This document shows, piece by piece, positions 18,304 to 27,101 of a stretch of 64,000 nt of DNA; position 1 is the first letter of the stretch; the number at the start of each line of letters is the position of its first letter. Under the pieces are notes generated by a model. It was not told the origin of the DNA, did not search any database, and saw only the letters and a list, made by a program, of their open reading frames with translations. The stretch is taken from the NCBI RefSeq assembly GCF_000813125.1, contig NZ_BASE01000071.1:1-64000 (forward strand), in the 5' to 3' direction. A program made the translations under genes and the position numbers. Origin of the DNA: Mesobacillus selenatarsenatis SF-1. Its GTDB lineage: Bacteria; Bacillota; Bacilli; Bacillales; Cytobacillaceae.

Positions 18304-20231
18304 TATTTCCATTGAATATTTTGAACAGGCAATACACCTTTTAACTCTTCATAGTACGCAGCTTTTTGATTTTGATTAAGCCATACATGTACGGTTCCGC
18401 TATCTTGATTGGTTCTGATCAATCGTCCCATTCCTTGTCTTAGGCGTAGGAGCATATATGGTATATCTACCTCAGCAGCTGGATTATCCGCATGCTTTCT
18501 TTTCGCCTGGAAGACTGGGTCATGAGGCGGGAATGGCAATGACGAAATGATGACTTGAATCAGTGACTCTCCTGGTACGTCGAGGCCTTCCCACAGGTTG
18601 TAGGAACAGAGAACAGAATCGATGTCATTCTGGAATTCCTTTACGGTTTCACTGATTTCACGGTCTCCCTCAAACAAGATTGGGAAACTCCATTCTTGTT
18701 TTTCAGTCCATGCCCGGAATCGTTCCATTTCCTGCATAGAAGAGAAGAGCACAAGCGAGCTGCCATTCTTACTTATAATGTCATCCCCTATTTTGTTCCA
18801 TTTCTTTATTTCATCATCCTCGATGTGTGCTACGAATTCCATTTGCTCTTCATAGTCGAATGGTGAAGCTACAGTAAAGGATGAGTATGTTTCAATTCCA
18901 AGGCTTTTCGCTATATAGCTGAAATCTCCAGCCTGGGACAGGGTCGCTGAAGAAAATACAAACGGGATGTTTTGGGCGAATACTTCTTTTTTCAAAATAT
19001 CCTCAACGAGACGAGGCATGATGACTAGCGATGTTTGCACTTCATTCTCTTCTAGCCAGAAAATCCCTTCGTCGTTCTTTAAGAAAATTGAAAGACCGTA
19101 TGCAAAAAACTCGAGGTATTCTTCCATGATTTTTAAATGGTATTCGTCAATCAGGAACATTTCCGAGTCAAATACTAGCTGGTCCATTAAATCGGAAACC
19201 TTTTTCTCCAAGGTTTCTGCTGTTTTTCGGATACTCGATAACATTTGCACTTCTTTACGATTAGATCCTTCGACTAAAGACGAATTTCCCACTAAAAGGT
19301 CAAACCATGCATCATGAAGCTCTAAAATATCTTCGATTAAATAAAGAGACTCCTCACGGACATCCTGGTGCATATATCCCGTCAGGACAGTATTCAAAGT
19401 TTGTGAGTTGAACCTGTATGTTAGCCCCTTTTGCGCTGCGAACTCAAGCAAGTGGCCCTCATCAAAAATCACGGTACTTGATTCTGGCAGCAATGGCATC
19501 TGCCCTTCCCGTTTACGAGAATCTTTCGTCCAGACATGCTCCATGTAAAAGTCATGTGAGCAAATAATTAAATCGCCTGCATGACGATAGTAATCACGAT
19601 TCAAAGTTTGGCCGCAGCGGTGGCGCCAGCTGCATGTTGAGCATTGCTGAAGAGGATCCCAGGCCATTGATGCCCATTTTTCATTCGTGACCCATGGATA
19701 TTCCTTCCGGTCGCCATAACGAGTGAATGAATTCATAGAAATCCCTTCATCAAAGATGAAATCTGGCAGCTGGTCATGGACGTCCAGGATTTCTTTTTCA
19801 TTTGACGTGTTTGAAAGGTCATCAAGCTTCTTCACGCACACATACTGTTCTCTCGCTTTTGCCAATCGGACATCGACCTTCAACCCTAACGCCTTTTCGA
19901 GCTTTTCGATATCCCCGCCCTCTTTTACGAGCTGCTCGATCAGTGTTTCATCAGAGCAGGAAACAATCGCCGGCTTGCCCATGTATCTTGCGTATAGAAT
20001 GGCATAAATAAGATAGACGAAGGTTTTTCCGGTACCGACGCCAGCTTCGGCGAACACAATTCCTTTATTCTTAAAGGCCTGCTCCACCTGGAAGGCCATA
20101 TAAATCTGCTCATCACGGAGTTCATAGCCCTTTTCAGGCAAAATATCGTAAAAGACATCACCAATGTAATCCCCTAATAAATCAAAGAATGTATCGTTTT
20201 TACTTATTGTAAATGGAAGTTTATTTGTCAT
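18303..20231 (-). CDS. DinG/XPD-family ATP-dependent DNA helicase (YpvA-like)
   Basis: 642-aa superfamily 2 helicase. Walker A is AEAGVGTGKT (61-70), motif II is the DEGH box in VIFDEGHLLEF, and the late motif is RQGMGRLIRT. Cysteines C132, C197, C200 and C206 are placed between the ATP motifs like the Fe-S cluster ligands of XPD/DinG. It would unwind DNA 5' to 3'. Length and N-terminus fit the B. subtilis YpvA type rather than the exonuclease-fused DinG. Monocistronic. Confidence 0.88.
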   Translation of the reverse strand: MTNKLPFTISKNDTFFDLLGDYIGDVFYDILPEKGYELRDEQIYMAFQVEQAFKNKGIVFAEAGVGTGKTFVYLIYAILYARYMGKPAIVSCSDETLIEQLVKEGGDIEKLEKALGLKVDVRLAKAREQYVCVKKLDDLSNTSNEKEILDVHDQLPDFIFDEGISMNSFTRYGDRKEYPWVTNEKWASMAWDPLQQCSTCSWRHRCGQTLNRDYYRHAGDLIICSHDFYMEHVWTKDSRKREGQMPLLPESSTVIFDEGHLLEFAAQKGLTYRFNSQTLNTVLTGYMHQDVREESLYLIEDILELHDAWFDLLVGNSSLVEGSNRKEVQMLSSIRKTAETLEKKVSDLMDQLVFDSEMFLIDEYHLKIMEEYLEFFAYGLSIFLKNDEGIFWLEENEVQTSLVIMPRLVEDILKKEVFAQNIPFVFSSATLSQAGDFSYIAKSLGIETYSSFTVASPFDYEEQMEFVAHIEDDEIKKWNKIGDDIISKNGSSLVLFSSMQEMERFRAWTEKQEWSFPILFEGDREISETVKEFQNDIDSVLCSYNLWEGLDVPGESLIQVIISSLPFPPHDPVFQAKRKHADNPAAEVDIPYMLLRLRQGMGRLIRTNQDSGTVHVWLNQNQKAAYYEELKGVLPVQNIQWK

Positions 20232-20399
20232 TCAGGTTCTCCTCGACTATTGATTCCGGCAAAAAAGCCAGCTTTTATCATAACAGATAATCAGTCATTT
20301 AGTGAAAGAAATGAAATATAAAATATAGGCAAAAACTCTAATACCATTATTAGGAATAAACTGTTAAAATAATCCTAAATCTGCTTAAGGGAAGTTTTT

Positions 20400-20933
20400 A
20401 TGAAATCTAAAAAAATCATCTACATAAATATTGCTCTCATTGCTTTATGATTTTTCATTAATATTTACCAGTACAACAGAATTACTGAATTTGAGAGTCA
20501 ACTAGGATACAACTTCCAACGGACAATTCGGGACTCTCTATTTATATTGGAGAATGATGGTGATCCAAACATATGGATCAAGATATTGAAAGAAAAGGAA
20601 GGTGAAATCACATTAGCCTCTCACATAGGAGAAATAACTCGACTAAGCAGACAATATTATACGATGAACGGAAAAATCTCAGTCATCGGAGACATACTCG
20701 ATTCACTTGCAGATGATTATCATCAATTAGCAGTTTCTGTAAAGAAAGATTCGGATCACTCAAAGAACCAAGAGGAAATTAACCTTAAAATAGACTTTCT
20801 TATTACATTGTTAAATAAAGCAGACTCAATATCTGGCGAAAATGAACAACAATATTATAAAGAATTTACTGACTCGGAATCTAAAACTTCCAACCTGATA
20901 TGGAGGGAGTACAAGAAGTATGAAAAAAAATGA
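20400..20933 (+). pseudogene. Membrane-anchored small protein interrupted by an in-frame TGA
   Basis: From the ATG at 20400 (AAGGGAAG upstream) a frame of 178 codons reads MKSKKIIYINIALIAL, then TGA at 20448-20450, then FFINIYQYNRITEFE and onward to 20933 with no other stop. The stop falls in what would be a single N-terminal transmembrane helix; the remainder is a hydrophilic helical domain. TGG to TGA (Trp in the membrane helix) would explain it. The reading frame resumes only at internal starts, which would give a protein without its anchor. It overlaps the next gene by 14 nt, so a disrupted gene coupled to the acetyltransferase is likely. No SECIS-like hairpin follows this TGA. Confidence 0.7.
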
Positions 20934-21456
20934 TTACATCATCCGTCAGGAAAATCCTGATGATTATTCAGGAATAAGAGAGACTAATTTTATGGCTTTT
21001 GACACGGGAGAAAATGAAGCACGTTTAGTCGAACTAATACGGGAATCAGAACAATTTGTCCCTGAATTTAGCCTAGTCGCTGTTAAAGATGACGGAGAAG
21101 TCATCGGACATATCCTTTTTAGTATTATCCACCTTGTTACCGAGCAAGGAACTGTTCCTACTTTAGGTCTTGCTCCAATGGCTGTGAAACCAGGTTATCA
21201 AAATAGCGGAATCGGTTCTGATCTCGTCAACGAAGGTATCAAAGCTTGCAGAGCTTTAGGATATAATCATATTTTTGTCCTTGGGCACCCGAACTTTTAC
21301 CCTCGGTTTGGCTTTTCGCCAGCAAGCCAGTTTGGAATAGATTCTCCTTTTCCTATGCCAGACGAAGTATTCATGGCACTTGAGTTAAAGAAAGGCTCCT
21401 TGAATGGATTACAGGGAAAAATTGAGTATCCGCCTGCGTTTAATTCTGTAAGTTAG
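20920..21456 (+). CDS. GNAT family N-acetyltransferase, YhbS-like
   Basis: 178 aa. LGLAPMAVKPGYQNSGIGSDLVNEG is the acetyl-CoA-binding segment and VLGHPNFYPRFGFSPAS is the YhbS-type C-terminal signature. Substrate unknown. The ATG lies inside the end of the interrupted upstream gene, so translation may normally be coupled to it. Terminator at 21460-21505. Confidence 0.88.
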   Translation: MKKNDYIIRQENPDDYSGIRETNFMAFDTGENEARLVELIRESEQFVPEFSLVAVKDDGEVIGHILFSIIHLVTEQGTVPTLGLAPMAVKPGYQNSGIGSDLVNEGIKACRALGYNHIFVLGHPNFYPRFGFSPASQFGIDSPFPMPDEVFMALELKKGSLNGLQGKIEYPPAFNSVS

Positions 21457-21459
21457 TTT

Positions 21460-21505
21460 AAAAAGTGAGGAGAAATGAAGCGAATTTACCTCTCCTCACT
21501 TTTTT
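21460..21505. terminator. Bidirectional terminator
   Basis: 14-bp stem AAAAAGTGAGGAGA / TCTCCTCACTTTTT between convergent genes, with T-runs on both strands. Confidence 0.9.
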
Positions 21506-21875
21506 TAAACAATAAATCATAAAAGGTGATGCCAAGAGCCAACCCAAGAGGAGCTCCAAAGTCCAGGTTATCAAGCCGCTCTGGCCAAAGTAAATAGTTT
21601 GAGATATAAGTTACAGTCATTAAGAATACAAAGGTTCCCGAGAATTTCAATATCCGCCTTTTAATATCAATCCCAGGCAATTTCTTAATACTCATAATGA
21701 CGAGGATCATTTGAAAAAGCCCAAATAACAGCAGGAATATAACAAACCCAATTACAAATCTAAAGGAATTTGGCGTGTCGATATCTGTTAATACAATACT
21801 CATCGCTAAAAGCAGGCCGATCAGAAATACTATATATAGCAGAATTGAAATCCGGTTCTCTTTTTTGCTTATCAT
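21486..21875 (-). CDS. Small multi-pass membrane protein
   Basis: 129 aa with four predicted transmembrane segments (about 9-29, 40-62, 76-93, 105-122). No recognised family or catalytic residues. It is the last gene of a tightly packed reverse-strand run; the upstream lipoprotein gene is 9 nt away, and AGGGGATAA precedes the ATG. Confidence 0.7.
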   Translation of the reverse strand: MISKKENRISILLYIVFLIGLLLAMSIVLTDIDTPNSFRFVIGFVIFLLLFGLFQMILVIMSIKKLPGIDIKRRILKFSGTFVFLMTVTYISNYLLWPERLDNLDFGAPLGLALGITFYDLLFKKSEER

Positions 21876-21884
21876 GGTTATCCC

Positions 21885-22301
21885 CTACTCCCCAGCCAAC
21901 AATTCAGATTCAAGAACATCTACCTGCACTTTATCTGTTAACCTTCCGTAACCCTCATTTTCATTATCACTGATAATCGTAGCCGTTTCTCCTTCAAACC
22001 ATATCCGATAGTGATATAATCTTTCAGGCATTTTCTTTTCTTCTTGAATGAAAAACGTGGCGACTATATCTTCTTTCCTTGCCATTTCAGCTTTCGTGTT
22101 AGGTGACCACTTAACTTTACCGAATGCTTGCTGGATTTTCTTTAGCCTTTCATTTGAGGCAATGATCTTTTCTTCACCATTATTTTGGCCCTCTTCAGAT
22201 GTTTTTTGCACATCCATCCTAGTAAGCTCCGGTTCAAAACTGGCACTACACCCTACAATGCAAAGAAAAATCACAAGTAATCCTGTAGTAAGTTTTTTCA
22301 T
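21885..22301 (-). CDS. Putative lipoprotein
   Basis: 138 aa with a lipoprotein signal peptide: MKKLTTGLLVIFLCIVGC, lipobox cysteine C18. The mature part is charged, with a predicted beta-rich C-terminal domain (LYHYRIWFEGETATIIS). No family recognised. Lies between the DUF402-linked ORF and a membrane protein in one transcriptional direction. Confidence 0.75.
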   Translation of the reverse strand: MKKLTTGLLVIFLCIVGCSASFEPELTRMDVQKTSEEGQNNGEEKIIASNERLKKIQQAFGKVKWSPNTKAEMARKEDIVATFFIQEEKKMPERLYHYRIWFEGETATIISDNENEGYGRLTDKVQVDVLESELLAGE

Positions 22302-22302
22302 C

Positions 22303-22635
22303 TCAATCCCCAGTCCTGATTCTATTTGCTTTTAAATCAATCAGTTGATAGTCTTCTTCTGCCATTTCCTCATTCGAGGTGATCACTTCAAGAAAGCGCT
22401 TGTACAATACCTGAATTTCCGGCTGCCGATCTATGATTTGAATACAGTCATTATAGATTTTCTCATTCTTATAGATGTGTATTTCCAGCCATTTCGTTTT
22501 ATCCTTCTTGCTTTGGAGATGAAGTGTCTTTTCGTCAATGAAGCTAGAATAAATACCATCTGCTTCTTGCTGGATTTTTAGGTATTCTTCTTCTTTGTCC
22601 GATTTTATATGGTAACTATATAATTTCACAAACAA
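22303..22635 (-). CDS. Conserved small cytoplasmic protein, 110 aa
   Basis: Reads FVKLYSYHIKSDKEEEYLKI at its N-terminus with an alternating strand-helix pattern that resembles dimeric alpha-beta-barrel (ABM/NIPSNAP-like) proteins; this is inference from pattern only. The frame extends to 22650, but the TTG at 22635 with AGGGGTG upstream is the better start. One base separates its stop from the lipoprotein gene. Confidence 0.65.
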   Translation of the reverse strand: MFVKLYSYHIKSDKEEEYLKIQQEADGIYSSFIDEKTLHLQSKKDKTKWLEIHIYKNEKIYNDCIQIIDRQPEIQVLYKRFLEVITSNEEMAEEDYQLIDLKANRIRTGD

Positions 22636-22646
22636 TTTTACACCCC

Positions 22647-23213
22647 TCAAATCCGTCGACTAGTTAGCCTCTGTTCCAAACACTCTTTATGTACCTTCGT
22701 TAAATGAAGCAAATTAAGTTGATTCCCTTCGATCTGTTTCTTTATAGCATCAGCCTCAGAGACCGCGATATAATAAAGTTCATCATCAATAACACCACAA
22801 GATAAAGCCAACTCTAGTTCATCGGCATCTTTATGAAAGACTTCTCCTGCAGGAAGGATAATAATGTCCAAAAAGAGATCGTCCATCCACGGGCGATCAT
22901 TATCAATGCCATTTTGATAGCATATATCGATATACCATTGGACAATTTCCCCTGCCACATTAAACATTGTTGTGACTGAATGACGTGCCCCCTTAGGAAA
23001 ATGCTGCAGCCAGGTATACCCTTCGTCTATTATGCAGACCTTCTTATCCCCGTATTGGGCATGTAAAGGTTCAGTTATTTTGATTACCTTTAACATGGTA
23101 ACGTGACCCTTAAAACCATCTTCATCGAAGAAATCCTGAATGAATTCCCTTTTAACAACACGAGTCCAATCAGCCCGGTCACCATATTTTCTTTTTAACT
23201 TTAACTCATTCAT
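22647..23213 (-). CDS. DUF402 domain protein
   Basis: 188 aa. The central block HFPKGARHSVTTMFN..GEIVQWYIDIC and the acidic DDLFLDIIILPAGEVFHKDADEL match DUF402, where conserved Asp/Glu residues bind divalent metal in the nucleotide phosphatase YtcJ/Ntdp-type members. Possibly a nucleotide or RNA-end phosphohydrolase; not certain. The start overlaps the preceding membrane protein by 8 nt, so they are translationally coupled. Confidence 0.75.
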   Translation of the reverse strand: MNELKLKRKYGDRADWTRVVKREFIQDFFDEDGFKGHVTMLKVIKITEPLHAQYGDKKVCIIDEGYTWLQHFPKGARHSVTTMFNVAGEIVQWYIDICYQNGIDNDRPWMDDLFLDIIILPAGEVFHKDADELELALSCGVIDDELYYIAVSEADAIKKQIEGNQLNLLHLTKVHKECLEQRLTSRRI

Positions 23214-23808
23214 ATAAATCTCCCATATTATTAGTCAGGGGAACATTGTTTTCTTGGAGCTTCTCCATGATTTTGAATCTGTTGTTCTGCACCTTGCTGT
23301 TATAAGGCAGTTCGATTACATCTCCAGCTTTTGTGACAAGATTTAAATGGTCCACTACGGTCACTCCATTACTTTTCACGAAAATTTCTTTTGCTTCTTT
23401 TACATCCTCCCAATAATAGGAGTTGACGGTGTTGAACGTTTTATAATCATTAAAATGCATTCCCTGGTCATCAAGGTAATAATAGTTTGACACGCCGAAC
23501 ATGAAGAATGGTACGCAGCCTAGCATAATGAGAAGTGTGATCCACTTGATGCCCTTCCATTCGAACTTCCACGTGAAAAATAAATACAGAAATAGAGTTA
23601 CCGCTATCCAAAGCATGCCAACCATGAAAATTACATACGCAGATGATGGTGTATCATAAAACCATTTATCAGCTGATAGGTAAAGATAATCCTGAATAAT
23701 ATAAACAAAAACGAGAGGCATGAACAAACTACTGATGATTAAAATAATTGCTGTCACAAGGATTATATTAGATGAATTCTCTGTATTGAAACTTAAACGC
23801 GCCATCAT
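23206..23808 (-). CDS. Membrane protein with PH-like C-terminal domain
   Basis: 200 aa: three transmembrane segments (about 13-35, 55-77, 88-108), then a soluble beta-rich domain (YYWEDVKEAKEIFVKSNG...VIELPYNSKVQNNRF) that resembles bacterial PH-like domains. Function unknown. The RBS AGGAGG partly lies in the 3' arm of a 17-bp hairpin immediately upstream. Confidence 0.65.
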   Translation of the reverse strand: MMARLSFNTENSSNIILVTAIILIISSLFMPLVFVYIIQDYLYLSADKWFYDTPSSAYVIFMVGMLWIAVTLFLYLFFTWKFEWKGIKWITLLIMLGCVPFFMFGVSNYYYLDDQGMHFNDYKTFNTVNSYYWEDVKEAKEIFVKSNGVTVVDHLNLVTKAGDVIELPYNSKVQNNRFKIMEKLQENNVPLTNNMGDLYE

Positions 23809-23815
23809 TATTCCT

Positions 23816-23859
23816 CCTTCTTCCTAGATAAATGTTAATACGTTTATCTAGGAAGAAGG
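23816..23859 (-). promoter_or_regulatory. 17-bp hairpin abutting the ribosome binding site of the next gene
   Basis: Perfect inverted repeat with arms CCTTCTTCCTAGATAAA and complement, 10-nt loop. On the minus strand the 3' arm ends in GGAAGAAGG and continues directly into AGGAATAATG of the PH-like membrane protein gene, so half of the Shine-Dalgarno is paired. It may be a terminator without a U-run for the upstream acetyltransferase, or an RBS-sequestering structure. Confidence 0.6.
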
Positions 23860-23910
23860 TTTCAAATATTCCAAAAATTTACTTAAGGAAAATTCATTGA
23901 ACTATCCACA

Positions 23911-24372
23911 TTAAAAATGCTTTTCCATTGGCTCCGTACACTGTGTGTAGCCATTTCTTCCATAAAACTCGATGCTCGTATCGCTGGGCCACACGATGAT
24001 GAACTCAAACTTCTTTTCTTCAGCCCATTCATTGACACGTGACAGCAACTTGCTCCCAGTCCCTTTTCCCCTATATTCGGGAACAGTATATACATTGGTC
24101 ATATAAGCAAACGGATTGGTAATCCTGCCTGGACGTGGTACCTTATGGATCAATTCAATGTAAATATGGGAAACTATTTCTCCGTTATTCTCGGCAATCC
24201 AGACAAACCATTGCCCACTTTCCATCGCAGATTCGAGGAAACCTCTGCATTCTTCTTCAAAGGAGCTATACTCCACTCCCTCCCCCATTTCAGTGTAATC
24301 CTCGAGTGTAAAGTCCCATCTCATTTTTATTAATTGATTAATATCGCCTTGATTGGCTAATCGAATTTTCAT
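23911..24372 (-). CDS. GNAT family N-acetyltransferase
   Basis: 153 aa. YTVPEYRGKGTGSKLLSRVNEWA is the acetyl-CoA motif, followed by IEFYGRNGYTQCTEPMEKHF. Substrate unknown. ATG 24372 follows GGAGGGGAAT. It is separated from the downstream membrane protein by the hairpin at 23816-23859. Confidence 0.88.
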   Translation of the reverse strand: MKIRLANQGDINQLIKMRWDFTLEDYTEMGEGVEYSSFEEECRGFLESAMESGQWFVWIAENNGEIVSHIYIELIHKVPRPGRITNPFAYMTNVYTVPEYRGKGTGSKLLSRVNEWAEEKKFEFIIVWPSDTSIEFYGRNGYTQCTEPMEKHF

Positions 24373-24421
24373 ATTCCCCTCCGTTGATATAAAAAATGTT
24401 TGCCGCTAGTTTTGCTGCCAC

Positions 24422-24649
24422 TTATCTGCTTTCCTTTCTATGTTTTGCAAAAAAATAACTCAATCCGAAGGGAAGCAATAGAACTAGAGCTAACAGCCTA
24501 AATGCATTATTAGCTCCCAGAAAATATAGGGACGGAAGGGTTACGGCCATTCCACACATAAGTAGAAGCTTCCAGGATTTATTTATCAAGCCCCAAAAAA
24601 ACAGGAAGCCTGACGCCACAATAAGTAGCCAAAATATCATTCCAGCCAT
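24422..24649 (-). CDS. Small membrane protein, 75 aa
   Basis: Three closely packed hydrophobic segments (about 3-22, 27-45, 48-66) and a basic tail AKHRKESR. No family recognised. AGGAGG precedes the ATG; 11 nt downstream of the SnoaL-like gene and probably co-transcribed. Confidence 0.65.
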   Translation of the reverse strand: MAGMIFWLLIVASGFLFFWGLINKSWKLLLMCGMAVTLPSLYFLGANNAFRLLALVLLLPFGLSYFFAKHRKESR

Positions 24650-24660
24650 GCCTTTTCCTC

Positions 24661-25089
24661 CTAAAATACTTCATGAGTGTTTTTCTTGAGTGCACCCAAA
24701 TCATAGAGAATACCAGCATCGCTATTCTCACACCACATTTCCTTCACTTTACTGCCTTCAAATGTAAAAATCATGATACCCGTCTCTTTTACACGCTGAT
24801 TTTCAGACGGGATATCGAACCAGCCGCCTTTGTATGTCATCCAGCCGGTGTAACGTACTACCAGCTTATTGCCCTGTTCAATCAAATCATCCAGCACCCA
24901 AACATCGTCATGAAAAACGGATCGGTACCATTTCATGAAATCAACCATCGATCTGCGTGAGTTTTCGCCATTTCGCGAATGGTAAATAAAGCCCTCTGTA
25001 GTCAGTTCATCAATCACATCGAGATTACCTTCTGTAAAATATTCACTGAACCATCTTTCAGCTAGTAATCTTTTATCACCGCTAATCAT
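24661..25089 (-). CDS. SnoaL-like / NTF2-fold protein
   Basis: 142 aa. AERWFSEYFTEGNLDVIDELTTEGFIYHS...VDFMKWYRSVFHDD and the later ETGIMIFTFEGSKVKEMWCENSD fit the SnoaL-like polyketide cyclase/ester cyclase family, a one-domain NTF2 fold that binds small hydrophobic molecules. No pathway context. ATG 25089 with AGGAGTGGGG is preferred over the frame opening at 25128, which lies inside the upstream gene. Confidence 0.8.
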   Translation of the reverse strand: MISGDKRLLAERWFSEYFTEGNLDVIDELTTEGFIYHSRNGENSRRSMVDFMKWYRSVFHDDVWVLDDLIEQGNKLVVRYTGWMTYKGGWFDIPSENQRVKETGIMIFTFEGSKVKEMWCENSDAGILYDLGALKKNTHEVF

Positions 25090-25109
25090 ATCCCCACTCC
25101 TGTTCATAG

Positions 25110-25706
25110 TTATTTTTCCAGCAGCCACAGGCCACCAATGTTAACACCTGTGAATTCCTCCATATTACCTTGTTCATCTTTTAGAAATAATGCTCCTTTG
25201 GCGAACAGAAAATACCAATCAAACGAGTAGCCCTGGATCGAATAAGTTTCGATCTCAGTCTTCAACTCATCCTCTATCACCACTTGAGAGACTTTCACAC
25301 ATTCAATGCTAAAACAATTGTATTCTGTATGATCACTGATATGATTTAGAAACGATTGTTGATGGTTCGGTACACCAGCTCCCAAATAAATCAAAAGAAT
25401 AATAATGCTACTGATTAAGTATGAAAAGTTAAACTGATGGTCTACCAGCAAGATCCATAAAGCAACTGCTGAAAAAAAACTAATCCATAGCAACCAACCA
25501 ATGTCGAAAAACCTATTTGCAAGGAATGAATTGATAGAAAGGAAGATCAAATAACGAATAACATTGGCGATTGGACGGGCCTTCATCTTCTCTTCTATTT
25601 CTTGCTCCAATCCAGCTGTCTTTTTACTAATAAACAGATGATAAATAAAGTATAAAATGGCTATGGTCATACCTATGAAAGAAATCACTAAAATACCTTT
25701 ATCCAT
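25110..25706 (-). CDS. Membrane protein of unknown function
   Basis: 198 aa with an N-terminal helix and a central group of three to four transmembrane segments (about 4-24 and 50-120), followed by a soluble beta-rich C-terminus (ETYSIQGYSFDWYFLFAKGALFLKDE). ATG 25706 with AGGGTGAA is chosen; a GTG at 25715 is within that ribosome binding site. Unrecognised. Confidence 0.65.
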   Translation of the reverse strand: MDKGILVISFIGMTIAILYFIYHLFISKKTAGLEQEIEEKMKARPIANVIRYLIFLSINSFLANRFFDIGWLLWISFFSAVALWILLVDHQFNFSYLISSIIILLIYLGAGVPNHQQSFLNHISDHTEYNCFSIECVKVSQVVIEDELKTEIETYSIQGYSFDWYFLFAKGALFLKDEQGNMEEFTGVNIGGLWLLEK

Positions 25707-25738
25707 AAAATTCACCCTAACAGAAAAATTTCAACATC

Positions 25739-26758
25739 CTAAAAAAACAGTTTAAACCAGCGGCCATGGCCTTCGGTTTCGCCAATGGTGTTCAAGCTTT
25801 CTTTTCCATCGAGATAATAATCGAGGTGAAGCTTTGCATCATAAATATTATTGTATATATGAAAAATTGCCCTTCGTTTTCCTATTTCTTTTATTTGCCC
25901 CAGAAGCTTCTCCTTAGTCTCGACAGGCATTTGATTGGCAACATGGGTATGGAAAACACAGATAGTCTGATCTGTTGGAATTTCAGCAACAAATGAATTA
26001 AGCAATTCCACTCCATCTCCCTGAATTAAACTCAACTTCTGATTGCCTATATAGCTTGCCGCTTTTTCAAATAACTCCTGTCTTTCACTGTGTTCTGGCC
26101 AGATCAATGCCTTTAGCCATAAGTATTCCTCTGTATTTCTAACATCATTTATATGCAGGTCGACTCCTATTCTTGTTGCAACATCAAAATGGTGCAATGG
26201 ATTCAAAAGTGATTGATCTCCTCTTATTTCTGATCTAAGGTGGACTTCCGAATCAAGATTCCCGAAAATCTCTTCTGTGCCATATGAATAACTGTACTTA
26301 TCCACGAATAGTTGCAAACCTGCACTTGTTCCGATTTCAATTAGCGCCAATGGCTTTTTAGTCAGATGAGAAATGCGACTGAATACAGGATATAGATATG
26401 AACATCGTCTGACCTCATTCGTCTGGACGATTTTAGTTTTTAATATTTCAATAATCTCTTCAGAGTATCGCCGGCAAAAATGCACGAAAGCAGGATATGA
26501 ATCTTCTGCCTTCCCTGGATGATTTGTTATGATCGGATAAAAATCCGTTAAGGCATGTTTATACTCTTTCAATAATAAAAAGTGGACAGCACCGAAAAAC
26601 AGATTGGGCACTGGCTGCCCCTTTTGTGCTGATGATGCCAGTTGTATCATCTCTGCATCTTCAGCGATTTTTAAAGAAAGAAATTCATATAACGGACTAG
26701 ACTCACTGCATTCATGAATCGCAAATCTTCTGAATTTCATCGAGAGATCATTAGACAT
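25739..26758 (-). CDS. DUF2332 family protein
   Basis: 339 aa. The N-terminal half is helical (FRRFAIHECSESSPLYEFLS); a Rossmann-like motif ALIEIGTSAGLQLFVDKYSY in the centre and IQGDGVELLNSFVAEIPTDQTICVFHTHV in the second half suggest a methyltransferase-like nucleotide fold, as in DUF2332. Function unknown. ATG 26758, after a GGTGATG, is preferred over the TTG one codon upstream. Confidence 0.8.
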   Translation of the reverse strand: MSNDLSMKFRRFAIHECSESSPLYEFLSLKIAEDAEMIQLASSAQKGQPVPNLFFGAVHFLLLKEYKHALTDFYPIITNHPGKAEDSYPAFVHFCRRYSEEIIEILKTKIVQTNEVRRCSYLYPVFSRISHLTKKPLALIEIGTSAGLQLFVDKYSYSYGTEEIFGNLDSEVHLRSEIRGDQSLLNPLHHFDVATRIGVDLHINDVRNTEEYLWLKALIWPEHSERQELFEKAASYIGNQKLSLIQGDGVELLNSFVAEIPTDQTICVFHTHVANQMPVETKEKLLGQIKEIGKRRAIFHIYNNIYDAKLHLDYYLDGKESLNTIGETEGHGRWFKLFF

Positions 26759-26764
26759 CAAGCA

Positions 26765-27100
26765 TCACCTAATCCTTTTATACAAAGACACAATACCAAA
26801 TAAAATCAAATAAACAGCAAACACTGCTGTCACCACAAGAATCAAATAGTTTCCTGCTATTAATGTTGTGGGATGCTCTAGCGGACTAACGAATCCCAGT
26901 TCAAACGGATAGGCGTCCTCCAACGGGGTCAACGAGGTATGCTGTTCAATTACTGGCAATGGCAGTCCAAGTCTATGATTGGTTAGATCATAATCCGAAG
27001 TGACAGTGACGGAATCAAAGAGAGGATTAATGGTCACCCCAATCCAGCCAATAAAAATAGAAACTATTAATAATTTGTGTCGCAGCACTTTATTTTTCAT
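26765..27100 (-). CDS. Small membrane protein with two transmembrane segments
   Basis: 111 aa: TM1 about 9-28, an extracellular loop (about 29-75), TM2 about 80-102. Unrecognised. ATG 27100 follows GGTGGGACTGAT and begins one base after the DUF4253 stop codon, so it is co-translated with that gene. Confidence 0.65.
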   Translation of the reverse strand: MKNKVLRHKLLIVSIFIGWIGVTINPLFDSVTVTSDYDLTNHRLGLPLPVIEQHTSLTPLEDAYPFELGFVSPLEHPTTLIAGNYLILVVTAVFAVYLILFGIVSLYKRIR

Positions 27101-27101
27101 A

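Noticed and set aside
20448-20450. Second selenocysteine codon at the TGA in the membrane protein
   Set aside because: It replaces a hydrophobic membrane residue with no redox motif, and I see no hairpin at SECIS distance; a nonsense change or Trp codon change is simpler.
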